From Verrucomicrobiales bacterium (GTDB taxonomy: Bacteria > Verrucomicrobiota > Verrucomicrobiia > Limisphaerales > CAIMTB01), in NCBI GenBank assembly GCA_016795425.1, contig JAEUHG010000098.1:1-48852 (forward strand): 48,852 nt of DNA. The letters are read 5' to 3'. Shown here piece by piece: positions 25,440 through 36,128 of this stretch. The translations under genes were made by a program, and so were the position numbers. The stretch's first letter is position 1. Every line of letters begins with the position of its first letter. The notes under the pieces were generated by a model, which saw nothing but the letters and a program-made list of their open reading frames with translations, was not told the origin of the DNA and made no database searches.

Positions 25440-26351
25440 TTACTTCTTCTTGCGCTTCGGCTTGTGACGGCCTTTGAACGTCAGCTCGGCAACGCCGGAT
25501 TTGTCCAGTCCACCCAAACCCTCTTTCACCATGCGGGAAAACTGCTTGAAGGTCGCCGACGCCAACGGCAGGTCGAGCTTCTTAGATTTCGCCAATCCCA
25601 AGGCGATGCCGGAGTCCTTGGCCGCGTGCTCAGCCGAAAAGAAGCAGGAATGGTCCCGGTTCTGCATGTCCTCGCCGTCGGTCACCAAAACTCGGGAGTT
25701 GGCCCCCGTTTGCGAGAAGATCTCGCGCAGCATGGTAAGATCCAGCCCCAGCGCCGCACCCAGACCCAGACCTTCGGCGAGGCCCGCGGTGTTGATATTC
25801 ATCACCATGTTGACCAGGGCCTTCACCTCCGCCGCGCGCCCCGACTCACCCACGTAACGCAGCAGTTTCCCTTCGTCGCTCAACTTGGTGAGGATGTCCT
25901 TGACCTTGTCGAACACCGCCTGCTTGCCGCCGCACATCAGGTACAGCGTTCCCTGCCGCGCCTGGTTGATGCTGGACGCCATGCAGGCTTCCAGCGTGGA
26001 TGCTCCCACCTTGGCCGCCTTCTTTTCCAGGTCCCGATGCACCTTGGGCGACAATGTCGCGCAATTGATGAAGATCTTGCCCTTCGCGCCGATCAGCAGG
26101 TGATCCCGCCGCCCGGCGAAAATGGCGTCCATCGCCTTGTCATTGGTCACCACCGTGATGATGACATCCGCGGCTTCGGTGACCTTGGCGAGGGTTTCAC
26201 ACGAGGTCGCGCCAATCTCCTGGGCCAGGGCGTCCGCCGCCGGGCGATGCACGTCATACACCGCGGTGACCGTGTAGCCACAATCCTTCAGGCGCCGGGC
26301 CATGTTGGCGCCCATCCGACCCACCCCTACGAATGCAATGCGTTCTGACAT
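25440..26351 (-). CDS. NAD(P)-dependent beta-hydroxyacid dehydrogenase family protein
   Basis: A 303-residue member of the 3-hydroxyisobutyrate/6-phosphogluconate dehydrogenase superfamily. The Rossmann GVGRMGANMARRL (9-21) binds the cofactor, and the catalytic lysine is K177 in GRAAEVKALVNMVM, with N181 close by. At the family substrate loop, where DAPVSGG is usual, this protein has EACMASSINQARQGTL (121-136), so its substrate may differ. The C-terminal tail GRHKPKRKKK is very basic. It could be a glyoxylate/succinate semialdehyde reductase-type enzyme, but the altered loop prevents a firm call. It lies 57 bases downstream of the photolyase gene on the same strand. Confidence 0.82.
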   Translation of the reverse strand: MSERIAFVGVGRMGANMARRLKDCGYTVTAVYDVHRPAADALAQEIGATSCETLAKVTEAADVIITVVTNDKAMDAIFAGRRDHLLIGAKGKIFINCATLSPKVHRDLEKKAAKVGASTLEACMASSINQARQGTLYLMCGGKQAVFDKVKDILTKLSDEGKLLRYVGESGRAAEVKALVNMVMNINTAGLAEGLGLGAALGLDLTMLREIFSQTGANSRVLVTDGEDMQNRDHSCFFSAEHAAKDSGIALGLAKSKKLDLPLASATFKQFSRMVKEGLGGLDKSGVAELTFKGRHKPKRKKK

Positions 26352-26408
26352 GATGTTTGTGATTCGCGCGAAAACCTACGGACCTCCGCGTCGCATGCCA
26401 GCCGAAAG

Positions 26409-27869
26409 TCACCCCTTCCCTCGTCCCGCAAACGCCTCGAGCGCCGCCATCCGGGCCGCGCGATGCTCGACGATGGGTTGCGGGTACTCCCTCCCCAGTG
26501 TCACTCCCGCCCGGGCCAGGAGGTCCGCCGGCGCTTCATCGGGTGCATGGATGTATTCGGCAGGCACCCGCGACAATTCAGGGATCCAGCGCCTCACGTA
26601 ATCCCCGTTGGGATCAAACTTCTGCCCCTGGCTGACCGGATTGAAGATCCGAAAATACGGGGCCGCATCCGCACCGCATCCTCCCACCCATTGCCACCCC
26701 AGTGTGTTGCTGGCCAGGTCCGCGTCCACCAGCGTGTCCCAAAACCATTGCGCCCCTTCCTGCCACGAAATCAGCAGGTTCTTCACCAAAAACGACCCCA
26801 CCACCATCCGTACCCGGTTGTGCATCCAACCGGTCGCCCAAAGCTGTCGCATGCCGGCGTCCACCAGTGGCACTCCCGTCCGCCCCCGCTGCCACGCCTT
26901 CAAGCCCACCGGATTCCGGCGCCACGGAAAATTCTCGAAGTCCCGCCGCAGCGGTCGTTCCGGGGTCTCGGGAAAATGATAGAGAAGGTGGTACGCAAAT
27001 TCGCGCCATCCCAACTCCGCCAGGAATTGCCAGGAACGAAACACCGGCGGCGCCACCCCGGCTTTCGTCGCCGCCTCATGCGCCTTCTGCCAGACCCGGC
27101 CCGGGCTGATCTCGCCGAAATGCAAATAAGGCGATAACCGCGAGGTCCCTTCGTGATCCGGTCGATTCCGGTCGTCGCCATAGGCCAGGACGGCGTGCTC
27201 GACAAAGCGCCGCGCCTGAACCAGGGCCCCCGCCTCTCCCGGCTTCCATGACGCCGCCATGCCAGCATCCCACGGAATCTTCGGCAGCAATTCCAAAGCC
27301 TCGATCGGCTCCGATTTTGGCCACGCTCTCGGCGAGGTGAAGGCGGAGGGCGCGGATGAACCGGGCGCGGGCCCGGGATTCAACAGTTCCAGGCACGCCT
27401 TCCAATACGGCGTAAACACTTGAAATGGACCGCCATCCTTCTTCCGAACCGTCCACGGCTCACACAAAAGCGAGGCGTTAAAACTCTCCACGGCCAGACC
27501 GTCTGACTTGAGCGCCTCCTTGATTCGGGTATCGCGGGCGATCACCGCCGGCTCATAGCGACGGTTCCAAACGACCGCCTTCGCGCCCGTCTCTTTCACC
27601 AGTGCCCGAAGCGCCTGAAGCGTCGGCCCCCGGCGCAAAATCAAACGCGATCCCCGTTCCGTCAGGCTTGCCGCCAGCGCCGCCAACGAGTGATGCAACC
27701 ACCATCGAGACGCCGCCCCAGGCTGCCACGGCGCCTCCTCCTCGGGTGCCCAAACAAAAACGGGAATCACCGGACCACCCATCCGTAGCGCCCATTGAAA
27801 TGCCGGGTGATCGGCGAGACGCAAATCCGCCCTCAGCCAAACCAGAACCGGACTCGATTCATTGCCCAT
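26409..27869 (-). CDS. phrB: Deoxyribodipyrimidine photo-lyase (class I cryptochrome/photolyase family)
   Basis: A 486-residue flavoprotein that splits UV-induced cyclobutane pyrimidine dimers using blue light. The N-terminal antenna-binding domain begins VLVWLRADLRLADHPA (8-23). The FAD-binding C-terminal domain shows TSRLSPYLHFGEISP, WREFAYHLLYHFPE, RTGVPLVDAGMRQLWATGW and MHNRVRM, all conserved in class I enzymes. The GWQWVGGCGADAAPYFRIFNP region with the FAD contacts is present. The start is almost back-to-back with the divergent cytochrome/DUF1549 gene (about 127 bases apart), so they share a promoter region. Confidence 0.95.
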   Translation of the reverse strand: MGNESSPVLVWLRADLRLADHPAFQWALRMGGPVIPVFVWAPEEEAPWQPGAASRWWLHHSLAALAASLTERGSRLILRRGPTLQALRALVKETGAKAVVWNRRYEPAVIARDTRIKEALKSDGLAVESFNASLLCEPWTVRKKDGGPFQVFTPYWKACLELLNPGPAPGSSAPSAFTSPRAWPKSEPIEALELLPKIPWDAGMAASWKPGEAGALVQARRFVEHAVLAYGDDRNRPDHEGTSRLSPYLHFGEISPGRVWQKAHEAATKAGVAPPVFRSWQFLAELGWREFAYHLLYHFPETPERPLRRDFENFPWRRNPVGLKAWQRGRTGVPLVDAGMRQLWATGWMHNRVRMVVGSFLVKNLLISWQEGAQWFWDTLVDADLASNTLGWQWVGGCGADAAPYFRIFNPVSQGQKFDPNGDYVRRWIPELSRVPAEYIHAPDEAPADLLARAGVTLGREYPQPIVEHRAARMAALEAFAGRGKG

Positions 27870-27996
27870 CGCGGGTCGTCAAGAGAGCACGGCTTCCGCC
27901 GCATGCAAACCCGGAACTGACTACCCCATCGCCGTGTTCCCCGGGTGTTTCCTATCGCCCTCGCGCCACCCCTTGCCTCATGCTTCCACCATCGCC

Positions 27997-30900
27997 ATGA
28001 CCGTGCCGAAGCTTTCGCGACTCCGATTTTCCCCCGCACCCCGCGCGTCCTTGCGACACCGCCTCCCTGCCCCTGCGCTGCTCGTCGTTTCCACCGCGTT
28101 TTGCCTGAACGCACTTCAGGCCGCGTCGGTCGACTTCGCCAAGCAAGTCGAGCCGCTCCTGGTCAAACGTTGCTCCGAATGTCACGGACCCGATCAGCAG
28201 AAGGGCAAGCTTCGTCTCGACTCGCGCGCGGGTGTCCTGTCCGGTGGCAAATCGGGCAAGCCGGCCGTGATTCCCGGCCAAGCCTCCGACAGCCCGCTCA
28301 TCGCCCGGGTTGAGTCCTCGGACCCGGACGAGGTCATGCCCCCCAAAGGCGCGCGCCTGACGCCAGACGAAATCGCCACCCTCCGTCAGTGGATTGAAGC
28401 CGGGGCGGAGTGGCCGGCGACCGATCCGCGGGACCATTGGGCCTTTCGTCCCATCGCCCGTCCGCAACCGCCTTCGACAAAATCCGCCACCTGGATCCAC
28501 AACGACATCGATCGTTTTGTTCTCTCGCGTCTGGAGCAGGAGGGACTCGAACCCCGATCCGAAGCCGACCGGCACACCCTGATTCGGCGAGTGAGCCTGG
28601 ACCTGACAGGACTGCCACCGACCTGGGAAGAGTCCGACCGTTTCGCCAAAGACACCGCACCCGACGCCTACGAACGTTTGGTGGATCGACTCCTCGCCTC
28701 GAAACACTACGGCGAACAGATGGCCCGCCGGTGGCTCGACCTGGCTCGCTACGCCGATTCCAACGGGTACCAGGTCGATTTGGCGCGATCGATCTGGCCG
28801 TATCGCGATTGGGTCATCGAGGCCTTCAATCGCAACCTGCCCTTCGACCAGTTCACCATCGATCAACTCGCGGGGGACCTGCTTCCCCAACCCACCCCGG
28901 AGCAGCGCATTGCCACCGGGTTCAATCGCAATACCAAGATCAACGACGAAGGTGGCGGCGACGCCGAGGAGTATCGGGTCAAGGCGGTCAAAGATCGGGT
29001 GGCCACCCTGGGCACCGCATGGCTCGGACTCACGCTCAATTGCGCCGAGTGCCACTCCCACAAGTACGACCCGGTCTCCCAGGAGGAATACTACCGGCTT
29101 TTCGCGTACTTCAACAACACGACGGATGGCGGCAATTACAGCACCGCGCCCACGCTTGAGGTGCCCAAGCCGGACCTCGCGGAATCGCGCGCCTACCTGC
29201 AAACGAAGCTGGAGGACCAGAAGCGCGCCTTGGGGAAGGCGGAGAAGGACCTGTCCGCCAATGCTTCACGCGTCGAGAAACAACTCCGCTCCCCATCCGG
29301 GGCCTGGCATCCATTGGCGATCACCAACGTCCTCTCCACCGGTGGGTCCGATTACACCTACCTGCCTGACGGCTCGGTGCTCGCCAACGGCGTCAACCCC
29401 ATCTACGACACCATCACCTTCGAGAGCCGCACCGATCTCGCCGGCATCACCGGCGTCCTGCTGGAAGTCCTCCCCGATCCATCCCTCCCCAAAAACGGTC
29501 CCGGTCGCTGGGGCCAAACCGGCAACTTCATCCTCGATGAGTTCGCCATGTCCGCCTCTCCGCTTTCGGGCAAACCCACCGGCGACACCAACTTGTTCTT
29601 CGCCAGCGCCACCGCGGATTGGGAACAACTCTATTACCGCGCCGAACACGCCGTGGATCGAAATCCCAAGACGGGATGGGCCATCGGACCGCGATTCGGC
29701 CAACGCCACTTCCTGATCGCCCGACTCAAGGAACCCGCCGGCCGAGCCGGCGGTAGCCAACTCACTTTTCGATTTGAGCACTATCACGGAAATGCCCACT
29801 GCATCGGGCGGTTCCGGGTTTCCGTCACCACCGCGCGCGACCCGGAGAACCTTTGGCCAGCGCCACCGGAGATTGTCGAAATAGCCCGGCTGAAGCCCGC
29901 CCAGCGGAGCGAAGCGCAAGCCGGCCAATGGCGTGCGCACCTCCGCGCGGCGTCGCCGGAGATCCGGCAGATCGAGCGGGAAATCCTCCGGATCCAGGAC
30001 CGACTCGCAGCGCTGGATAACCAAAAGTTCAGCACGTTGGTGATGCAGGAACGCTCCGAACCGGAGCCGCGCAAAACCTTCATCCATCAACGCGGCAACT
30101 TCCTCGACCCGGGCAAAGCGGTGACCGCGGGTGTTCCCGCCGTGTTTCCACAGCCCGCCCCTGACGCGCCCGCCAACCGTCTGACCCTGGCCCGCTGGCT
30201 GGTCGATCCCGCCCATCCGCTCACCGCCCGGGTCGCCGTCAATCGCTTGTGGGAATACTGCTTCGGCACCGGACTGGTGAAGACCAGCGAAGACTTCGGC
30301 CGCCAAGGCGAGCCGCCGTCCCATCCGGAACTCCTCGACTGGCTGGCATCGGAGTTCCTTCGCTCCGGTTGGAACACCAAAGCCATCCTCAAGACCATCG
30401 TGATGTCGGCCACCTACCGGCAAGACGCCACCGCCGACCGCCAACGTCTCGACAAGGACTTCTATAACCGGCTGTTCTCGCGCGGACCGCGTTTCCGCAT
30501 GGACGCCGAGATGATCCGCGACCAGGCCCTCGCGGTGAGCGGGATGCTCAACGCCCGACTCGGCGGACCCAGCGTCTACCCCATTCAGGTCCCGAATCTG
30601 TGGAAGGAAATTGGGTTTCTCCGACCCGAAATCGGCATGGATGAATGGCCGACCAGCGAAGGCCCGGATCTTTACCGGCGCGCCGTCTACACCTTCTGGC
30701 GGCGGGTCTGCACCTATCCCACCTACGCCACGTTTGATGCCCCCAGCCGCGACATCTGCGTCGCCCGTCGACCCAGGACCAACACGCCACTGCAAGCTCT
30801 CGCCGCCCTGAACGATCCCACGCTGCTCGAGGCCGCCCGCGCCTTCGCCCAACGCATCCTCGCCGAGGGCGGAAGATCCACCTCGGAAGCCGTGGACTTC

Positions 30901-31128
30901 GCCGTCCGCACCTGCCTGGGACGCCCTCCCACCGACCGCGAACGCCAGCGGCTCACAGCCTTTGTCGAACAACAATTCAAGGCTTTCCGTCGCGAACCGT
31001 CGGCCGCAACCCAACTGCTGGATACCGGTTCCTGGCCTCAGGCCAGGGAGTTCGAACCGCACCGCGTCGCCGCGTGGATGATGGCGGCCAACGTGCTCTT
31101 CAACCTCGACGAAACCCTCACTCGCTGA
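27997..31128 (+). CDS. Planctomycete cytochrome c / DUF1549 / DUF1553 protein
   Basis: A 1043-residue exported protein, counting from the ATG at 27997, which precedes a signal segment ([22 protein letters not shown]). Domains in order: a planctomycete-type cytochrome c domain with heme motif CSECH (C59, C62, H63) and a possible axial Met in DEVMPPKG (M114), a DUF1549 domain from about 165 ([19 protein letters not shown]), a middle region of beta-type sequence, and a C-terminal DUF1553 domain with [20 protein letters not shown] and [20 protein letters not shown] second CxxCH (CAECH) sits in the DUF1549 domain. The family is expanded in Planctomycetes and Verrucomicrobia and usually precedes a DUF1501 gene, as here. 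Its function is unproven; a role in polymer degradation or electron transfer is often suggested. Confidence 0.9.
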   Translation: MTVPKLSRLRFSPAPRASLRHRLPAPALLVVSTAFCLNALQAASVDFAKQVEPLLVKRCSECHGPDQQKGKLRLDSRAGVLSGGKSGKPAVIPGQASDSPLIARVESSDPDEVMPPKGARLTPDEIATLRQWIEAGAEWPATDPRDHWAFRPIARPQPPSTKSATWIHNDIDRFVLSRLEQEGLEPRSEADRHTLIRRVSLDLTGLPPTWEESDRFAKDTAPDAYERLVDRLLASKHYGEQMARRWLDLARYADSNGYQVDLARSIWPYRDWVIEAFNRNLPFDQFTIDQLAGDLLPQPTPEQRIATGFNRNTKINDEGGGDAEEYRVKAVKDRVATLGTAWLGLTLNCAECHSHKYDPVSQEEYYRLFAYFNNTTDGGNYSTAPTLEVPKPDLAESRAYLQTKLEDQKRALGKAEKDLSANASRVEKQLRSPSGAWHPLAITNVLSTGGSDYTYLPDGSVLANGVNPIYDTITFESRTDLAGITGVLLEVLPDPSLPKNGPGRWGQTGNFILDEFAMSASPLSGKPTGDTNLFFASATADWEQLYYRAEHAVDRNPKTGWAIGPRFGQRHFLIARLKEPAGRAGGSQLTFRFEHYHGNAHCIGRFRVSVTTARDPENLWPAPPEIVEIARLKPAQRSEAQAGQWRAHLRAASPEIRQIEREILRIQDRLAALDNQKFSTLVMQERSEPEPRKTFIHQRGNFLDPGKAVTAGVPAVFPQPAPDAPANRLTLARWLVDPAHPLTARVAVNRLWEYCFGTGLVKTSEDFGRQGEPPSHPELLDWLASEFLRSGWNTKAILKTIVMSATYRQDATADRQRLDKDFYNRLFSRGPRFRMDAEMIRDQALAVSGMLNARLGGPSVYPIQVPNLWKEIGFLRPEIGMDEWPTSEGPDLYRRAVYTFWRRVCTYPTYATFDAPSRDICVARRPRTNTPLQALAALNDPTLLEAARAFAQRILAEGGRSTSEAVDFAVRTCLGRPPTDRERQRLTAFVEQQFKAFRREPSAATQLLDTGSWPQAREFEPHRVAAWMMAANVLFNLDETLTR

Positions 31129-31162
31129 CGGCCGCGTCACGTCCACTTCACCCCCCGTCGCC

Positions 31163-32593
31163 ATGTCACCCGTTCTTGATTCCATCCGCGCCACCACCCG
31201 CCGTCGGTTCCTCCGTCAATGTGCCACCGGCATGGGCAGCCTCGCCCTGGCCTCGTTGCTCGACGAAAAGCTGCTCGCCGCGGACGCCGCCGGGGTTGCC
31301 AGCGGACCGCATTTCGCACCCAAGGCGAAGAACATCATTTACCTGTTCCAATCGGGTGGTCCTTCGCATCTGGACCTGTTTGATCCGAAACCCGAATTGA
31401 CCAAGCGCAACGGCCAGCAGGTGCCGGAGGAATTGGTGAAGAACATCCGGTTGGCCCAGATCGGCAAGAACGCCGCGCTGCTGGGTTCCCCTTACAAATT
31501 CCAGCGGCACGGCAAGTCCGGCATGTGGCTCAGCGAGTTGCTCCCCCACCTGAGCACCATCGTCGATGACGTCTGTTTCGTGCAGAGCTTCTACTCCGAA
31601 GCCTTCAATCACGACCCGGCCACCATCTTCATGAACACCGGGGCCCAGCTTTCGGGCCGCCCCGCCATGGGGTCCTGGTTCAGCTACGGTCTCGGCAGCG
31701 AGAACAAGGACCTCCCGGCGTTCGTGGTCCTCATGACCGGCGTCGGCCAGCCGCTCACCAACGCGGCCTGGGGCAGCGGCTTCCTTCCCACCGTCCACCA
31801 GGGCGTGACCCTCCGTTCGCAGGGCGATCCAGTTCTCTTCGTCAGCAATCCACCCGGCATCGACAGCAAGCGCCGACGCCAATCCCTCGACGTCCTTCGC
31901 GATCTGAACCAAGACCGCTTCGACCTCCTCCAGGATCCCGAGATCCAGACGCGCATCGCCGCCTACGAAATGGCCTATCGCATGCAAACCAGCGTGCCCG
32001 AGGTCATGGACCTTTCGAAGGAATCGCCCGCCACCCATGCCGCCTATGCCACCACACCTGGCCGCGCCTCATTCGCCAATAACTGCCTGCTCGCCCGACG
32101 CCTGGTGGAGCGCGGGGTCCGGTTTGTCCAACTCTATCACCGCGGCTGGGATCACCACGGCGGCCCGGACGGCAATCTCGTCTTCGATCTCAAGAAACGC
32201 TGCCTCGAGACCGATCAACCCGCGGTCGCCTTGGTGAAGGATCTCAAGGAACGCGGATTGCTCGACGAAACGCTGGTGCTCTGGGGCGGCGAATTCGGGC
32301 GCACGCCGATGATGCAAGGGGCACTCAAACCCGATCAGATCGGCCGCGATCATCATCCCCATGGCTACACCATTTGGATGGCCGGCGGCGGCATCAAACC
32401 GGGAATCGTCCATGGCGCCACCGACGAGTTCGGATTCTACGCAGTCGACAAAAAGGTCCATGTCCACGACCTGCACGCCACGATTCTTCACCTGTTTGGC
32501 ATCGAGCACACCCGGTTGACCTATCGATTCCAGGGCCGCGACTACCGCCTTACCGACGTCCACGGTGAAATCGTCAAGGACCTGATCGCCTGA
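31163..32593 (+). CDS. Tat-exported DUF1501 protein
   Basis: A 476-residue protein with a twin-arginine signal: TTRRRFLRQ (residues 11-19) followed by a short hydrophobic run (GSLALASLL), so it is exported folded. The DUF1501 domain belongs to the sulfatase/alkaline-phosphatase-like fold: KNIIYLFQSGGPSHLDLFDPK near 57, WDHHGG near 330, WGGEFGRTP near 375 and GRDHHPHGYTIWMAGGG near 395 are the conserved metal-site regions. It begins 34 bases after the DUF1553 gene and is its usual partner. No biochemical role has been established for the pair. Confidence 0.9.
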   Translation: MSPVLDSIRATTRRRFLRQCATGMGSLALASLLDEKLLAADAAGVASGPHFAPKAKNIIYLFQSGGPSHLDLFDPKPELTKRNGQQVPEELVKNIRLAQIGKNAALLGSPYKFQRHGKSGMWLSELLPHLSTIVDDVCFVQSFYSEAFNHDPATIFMNTGAQLSGRPAMGSWFSYGLGSENKDLPAFVVLMTGVGQPLTNAAWGSGFLPTVHQGVTLRSQGDPVLFVSNPPGIDSKRRRQSLDVLRDLNQDRFDLLQDPEIQTRIAAYEMAYRMQTSVPEVMDLSKESPATHAAYATTPGRASFANNCLLARRLVERGVRFVQLYHRGWDHHGGPDGNLVFDLKKRCLETDQPAVALVKDLKERGLLDETLVLWGGEFGRTPMMQGALKPDQIGRDHHPHGYTIWMAGGGIKPGIVHGATDEFGFYAVDKKVHVHDLHATILHLFGIEHTRLTYRFQGRDYRLTDVHGEIVKDLIA

Positions 32594-32632
32594 ACCGGCG
32601 TCTCGGCCTTCGCGATTGCCTCTGTGGGGCCG

Positions 32633-34654
32633 TCAGCCCGGCAGCAGCACATTCACGATGGCATTGCCGATGCCTACCAAGGCGGCGCCAGAGATAAGTC
32701 CGGCCGAAATCGGCTCGCAGCCTTCCACCCAGAATCGGTTCCCCGGCGTCCCCGGTTTCGGATGCTTGCGACCCATCCACCAGAAAGCCAGCGCGCCCAC
32801 CCACATCGCGAAACAAGACTCGGGCGGCAGCACCACGCCCAGCCCCATGGACACCGCGGTCAGCGGGAATCGGCCCCGCGTCACCATCCGCGCAATCTCC
32901 ATCGCCGCTGCTGCGATGGCCGCCACCGCCATCGACACCACCGCCGACGCCGGCAGCGACTTCAGTCCTTTGGCGATCAGTTCGGCCACTCCTTTCCATT
33001 GCACCGCGGCCGGCATGGCAAACTGGTCGGACACCATCGTTGCCACGCTGCGCGTTCCGTCGGCGGCGGGCGGCAGGAAGAGCAGATAGAACAGCGGCAC
33101 TGAGGCCAGGGCACCGGCGAACACTCCGATCACATGTCCGATCGCCTGTTGGCGCGGCTTGGCCCCCAGCATGTAGCCAGGTTTGATGTCCGACAGGAGG
33201 TTGGCGGCGTTCGATGAGATTTCCGCGGTGAGACCGGCCGGCACCAGGTTGCTGGCCGGGTTGGTGCGGTCGATCGCACCCATGGTGAACTGGGTGATCT
33301 TGCTCAACGCCCCGGTCGGCATCCAGGAGGTCAACGCCATGGCGTTGGTGCAGATCACCGCCAGGACGAAGATCAACGGAAACGAAATCAAGGCCAGGAA
33401 CCACGGAACTCCGAAGAAATGATGGGACGTCCAGGCCCCAATCAGGCTGAAGATCGGCACACCCAATGCAGATATCCACGTCGGAAACTCGAGGTGCGCC
33501 ACCACATCCACGTCCCCCTGAACCTTCCCGCCCTCGGCTTTCTTCTTTCCACCAAAAATCGTTCGCGCCATGCCGCGGAAAAGTTCCGGGCGCCCCAGCA
33601 ATCCGATCAACGACCCCACCACCATCATCGTCACTCCCCACCATAGTGACCATTGATTCACGATCTCCGTGCGGGAAATCGGAATCACCGCGCCGCTCGG
33701 ACTGGTTCGTGCCACGATCTCGCCGCGCTGAATGATGATGGGCGCCAAAATGACGAAGTTCACGAAGGCACCCAGCATCACACTCGTCGCCACCCGAATC
33801 CCCATCAGCCCGCCTACGCCCAGCATCGCGACGTCGAGTGTCAACCGCAGTCCCAGTTGCCGCACGTCCGTGCCAAGGATCTTGGGAGTCCACCAACCCA
33901 ACTTCGCCGCCAGGTTGTAGTAGTAGGTGTCGATGCGCTCCTGCCAGTTCCAGGGCTCCTTCCATCCCAGCCAGTCCTGCAGCCGCAGAATCTTGAACTG
34001 CACCAACCGCATCCAGCCGTCGCCCGCAAGAAACTGGTAGAAACCCGCCAACGCCGCGGTCACGCCCAGCAACTTCGCCTTGAAGATCCCTTCGCCGGCA
34101 TGCTTCGGGTCCGCGTGCTCCTGGTAGAGTGCATCCAAAACCACACCGCAGGCCCGCCCCTCCGGAAACGGCAATTGTTCCTCGTTCACAAACCGCCGCT
34201 TCATCGGAAAGGCCAGCAGCACCCCGATGATCGCCGCCACCAGACACCAGATGAGCATCTGCCACCACGGCACGATCGTGCCGGTCACCAGCATGTACGC
34301 CGCCAGCGACGAGACGAACGGCGTCGTGATGTAGCCGGCAGCCGTTGCGATCGACTGCGTGCAGTTGTTTTCCAGGATGGTAAAATCCTTCGCCCATCCC
34401 GCCTGTGACAACCCCCGGTACAATGCGTAGGCCAGGATCACCGCCGTCAACCCCACGCCGACGGATATTCCCGTCTTTGCCCCGATGTAAAGATTGGTGG
34501 CGGCCAGAATGCCGCCGAGTAGAAATCCAGTCACCCCGGAACGGAGCGTCAACTGCGGCATGTCACCGCGGTAGACGTTGTCCAACCACCAGCGATCCTT
34601 TTGCGCACGCGTCCACGTGCGCACCTGCTCGTCGGTCAACTGTTTCAGGGCCAT
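32633..34654 (-). CDS. OPT-family oligopeptide/metal-chelate transporter
   Basis: A 673-residue polytopic membrane protein of the oligopeptide transporter family, proton-coupled importers of peptides or metal chelates. It opens with LTLRSGVTGFLLGGILAATN, GLTAVILAYALYR and NNCTQSIATAAGYITT, which are hallmark OPT segments. Many hydrophobic segments continue to the C-terminus, consistent with about 14-16 helices. The length is normal for bacterial members. It is transcribed towards the DUF1501 gene and is preceded by a 156-base gap. The substrate cannot be read from sequence; in this setting, peptides released by the neighbouring prolyl oligopeptidase are a guess. Confidence 0.9.
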   Translation of the reverse strand: MALKQLTDEQVRTWTRAQKDRWWLDNVYRGDMPQLTLRSGVTGFLLGGILAATNLYIGAKTGISVGVGLTAVILAYALYRGLSQAGWAKDFTILENNCTQSIATAAGYITTPFVSSLAAYMLVTGTIVPWWQMLIWCLVAAIIGVLLAFPMKRRFVNEEQLPFPEGRACGVVLDALYQEHADPKHAGEGIFKAKLLGVTAALAGFYQFLAGDGWMRLVQFKILRLQDWLGWKEPWNWQERIDTYYYNLAAKLGWWTPKILGTDVRQLGLRLTLDVAMLGVGGLMGIRVATSVMLGAFVNFVILAPIIIQRGEIVARTSPSGAVIPISRTEIVNQWSLWWGVTMMVVGSLIGLLGRPELFRGMARTIFGGKKKAEGGKVQGDVDVVAHLEFPTWISALGVPIFSLIGAWTSHHFFGVPWFLALISFPLIFVLAVICTNAMALTSWMPTGALSKITQFTMGAIDRTNPASNLVPAGLTAEISSNAANLLSDIKPGYMLGAKPRQQAIGHVIGVFAGALASVPLFYLLFLPPAADGTRSVATMVSDQFAMPAAVQWKGVAELIAKGLKSLPASAVVSMAVAAIAAAAMEIARMVTRGRFPLTAVSMGLGVVLPPESCFAMWVGALAFWWMGRKHPKPGTPGNRFWVEGCEPISAGLISGAALVGIGNAIVNVLLPG

Positions 34655-34810
34655 AGCAAAACAGGAACCTCGTCAGGCTGCCCGTTCCCTTCCACCAACG
34701 CGAGCGCCATCCCCTTCCAACCTTCTCCCATCGTGGCGCTGAGGACCGAGCAGCGAACTCGCACCAGGTGCCACCATCGGAACTCCGACTCGACCCTCCC
34801 CACATGCCCG

Positions 34811-36037
34811 TTACGACAAGGGCGCCAGACTGATCTCCTGTTCCACCGTGCCGTCCAGCTTTCGCATCACGAATTGAAGGCGAGCCGGGTTCGCGTGACC
34901 CATGATCCAGGTGGCCGCCTTCGGACTCGGCCCGCCTCCGACCAACTGGCCGTAGGGAAACGCCTCCGTCGCGGCCAAATAGGCGGCCCGATGGGTGTGC
35001 CCGGAGATGACGATCTGCGCCTTCCACTTCACCAGGTGGTCATGCCACGCATCACGGCTCCGCCGGCTATAGCGGTCGAATCCGCTGTTGGCATAGTCCG
35101 GCAGACTTTCATCCAGCCACCGCAGCGGAATGTGGCAGAACACCACCCGGTAGGGTGCCTGGGCGATTTCCGGGCGCGCCAGCGCCGACTCCAACCAACG
35201 CGTCTGCTCCATGCGCAAGGTGTCGAAGGCCACGCGACCGCCGAAGCTGGGATGCGAGTCCGGCTTGTCTTCGCCCGTGTGCAGGCATACCGCCGCCACC
35301 GGCCCTGATCGGAACGCGAAGAACGGACGCCCCTCGGGGTAGGCAACCAGGTCCGGCATACGAAACGCGTGGATCCCACGCACATCGTGATTTCCACAAA
35401 CCACCATCATCGGACGCTCCCGCGTGATGTCCCGGCCGCCGGGATTCAGCAAGGTCGGGAGCAGCAGATCCTCGCGGTGCCAATCGTTGCAGGTGTCTCC
35501 ATTCCAAATCAGGAAATCCGCCGCCGGCGTCACCTCGTCCAGGCGCCGAATGGTTTCGTCGTTGATATGCGTGTCGTTCCAGACAGCGAAGGTCGATTCG
35601 CCCGCGGAAACGTCCAGCGTTCGGAACGTCTTCCAATCCGAAGTCTCGGATCGTGATCCGTCGACCACCGTTGTCACGGATCGCATCCGATACTGTTCTC
35701 CCGACCGCAACCCCCTGACCCGCACCCGAAGGAATCGGCTTCCTTGTGGGACGAACCCAAAGTTGTCGATGGCAGCCACGCCGGTCTCGCCCGACGTCGC
35801 TTCCCATTCGACACGCCCGCGGCCCATTTCACCGACGCCCCAGACGGCATCGCATCCATCGACTCGCGGCGCTTGAAGCACCAAAGGCGTCGTCACCAGT
35901 TGAGGTTTGGCGGCAGGCAATGGATGGGGCGCGATCGGTGCGGCTGCGCCTGGATCCTCACCCACCGCGTCGCCGCCGGATACCCACACCACGGCCGATC
36001 CGGTGGTCAAGCGCTGGACGAATCGTCGGCGGTTCAT
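34811..36037 (-). CDS. Tat-exported calcineurin-like metallophosphoesterase
   Basis: A 408-residue protein from the ATG at 36037, which places a twin-arginine motif (RRRFVQR, residues 3-9) at the N-terminus; an ATG at 36073 would add 12 residues. A fibronectin-like N-terminal domain (about 50-145), as in purple acid phosphatases, is followed by the phosphoesterase core. All five metal-site blocks are visible: NDTH (D155, H157), GDTCND (D181), GNHD (N216, H217), CHIP and SGHTHR. It should hydrolyse phosphomonoesters or diesters in the periplasm. It is on the same strand as the prolyl oligopeptidase and OPT genes, with gaps that suggest separate promoters. Confidence 0.88.
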   Translation of the reverse strand: MNRRRFVQRLTTGSAVVWVSGGDAVGEDPGAAAPIAPHPLPAAKPQLVTTPLVLQAPRVDGCDAVWGVGEMGRGRVEWEATSGETGVAAIDNFGFVPQGSRFLRVRVRGLRSGEQYRMRSVTTVVDGSRSETSDWKTFRTLDVSAGESTFAVWNDTHINDETIRRLDEVTPAADFLIWNGDTCNDWHREDLLLPTLLNPGGRDITRERPMMVVCGNHDVRGIHAFRMPDLVAYPEGRPFFAFRSGPVAAVCLHTGEDKPDSHPSFGGRVAFDTLRMEQTRWLESALARPEIAQAPYRVVFCHIPLRWLDESLPDYANSGFDRYSRRSRDAWHDHLVKWKAQIVISGHTHRAAYLAATEAFPYGQLVGGGPSPKAATWIMGHANPARLQFVMRKLDGTVEQEISLAPLS

Positions 36038-36128
36038 TCCAAAAGCGTAGGGAGCGATCAACCGCTCTGACAATCGGGGAGTTCCTCCCGGTGCATGGCT
36101 CCGCCTCGAACCGCCGCCGGGCAGACCC

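Noticed and set aside
28543..28562. A tRNA T-arm-like sequence (reverse strand GGGGTTCGAGTCCC)
   Set aside because: It lies inside a well-conserved coding stretch of the DUF1549 domain and no acceptor or anticodon stem surrounds it.
29266..31197. A 643-codon minus-strand frame opposite the DUF1549/DUF1553 gene
   Set aside because: It mirrors the conserved coding sequence on the plus strand and shows no family motifs of its own.
32574..34397. A 607-codon minus-strand frame overlapping the OPT gene in another frame
   Set aside because: The OPT frame shows clear transmembrane family motifs; the shifted frame is glycine- and arginine-rich with no recognisable domain.
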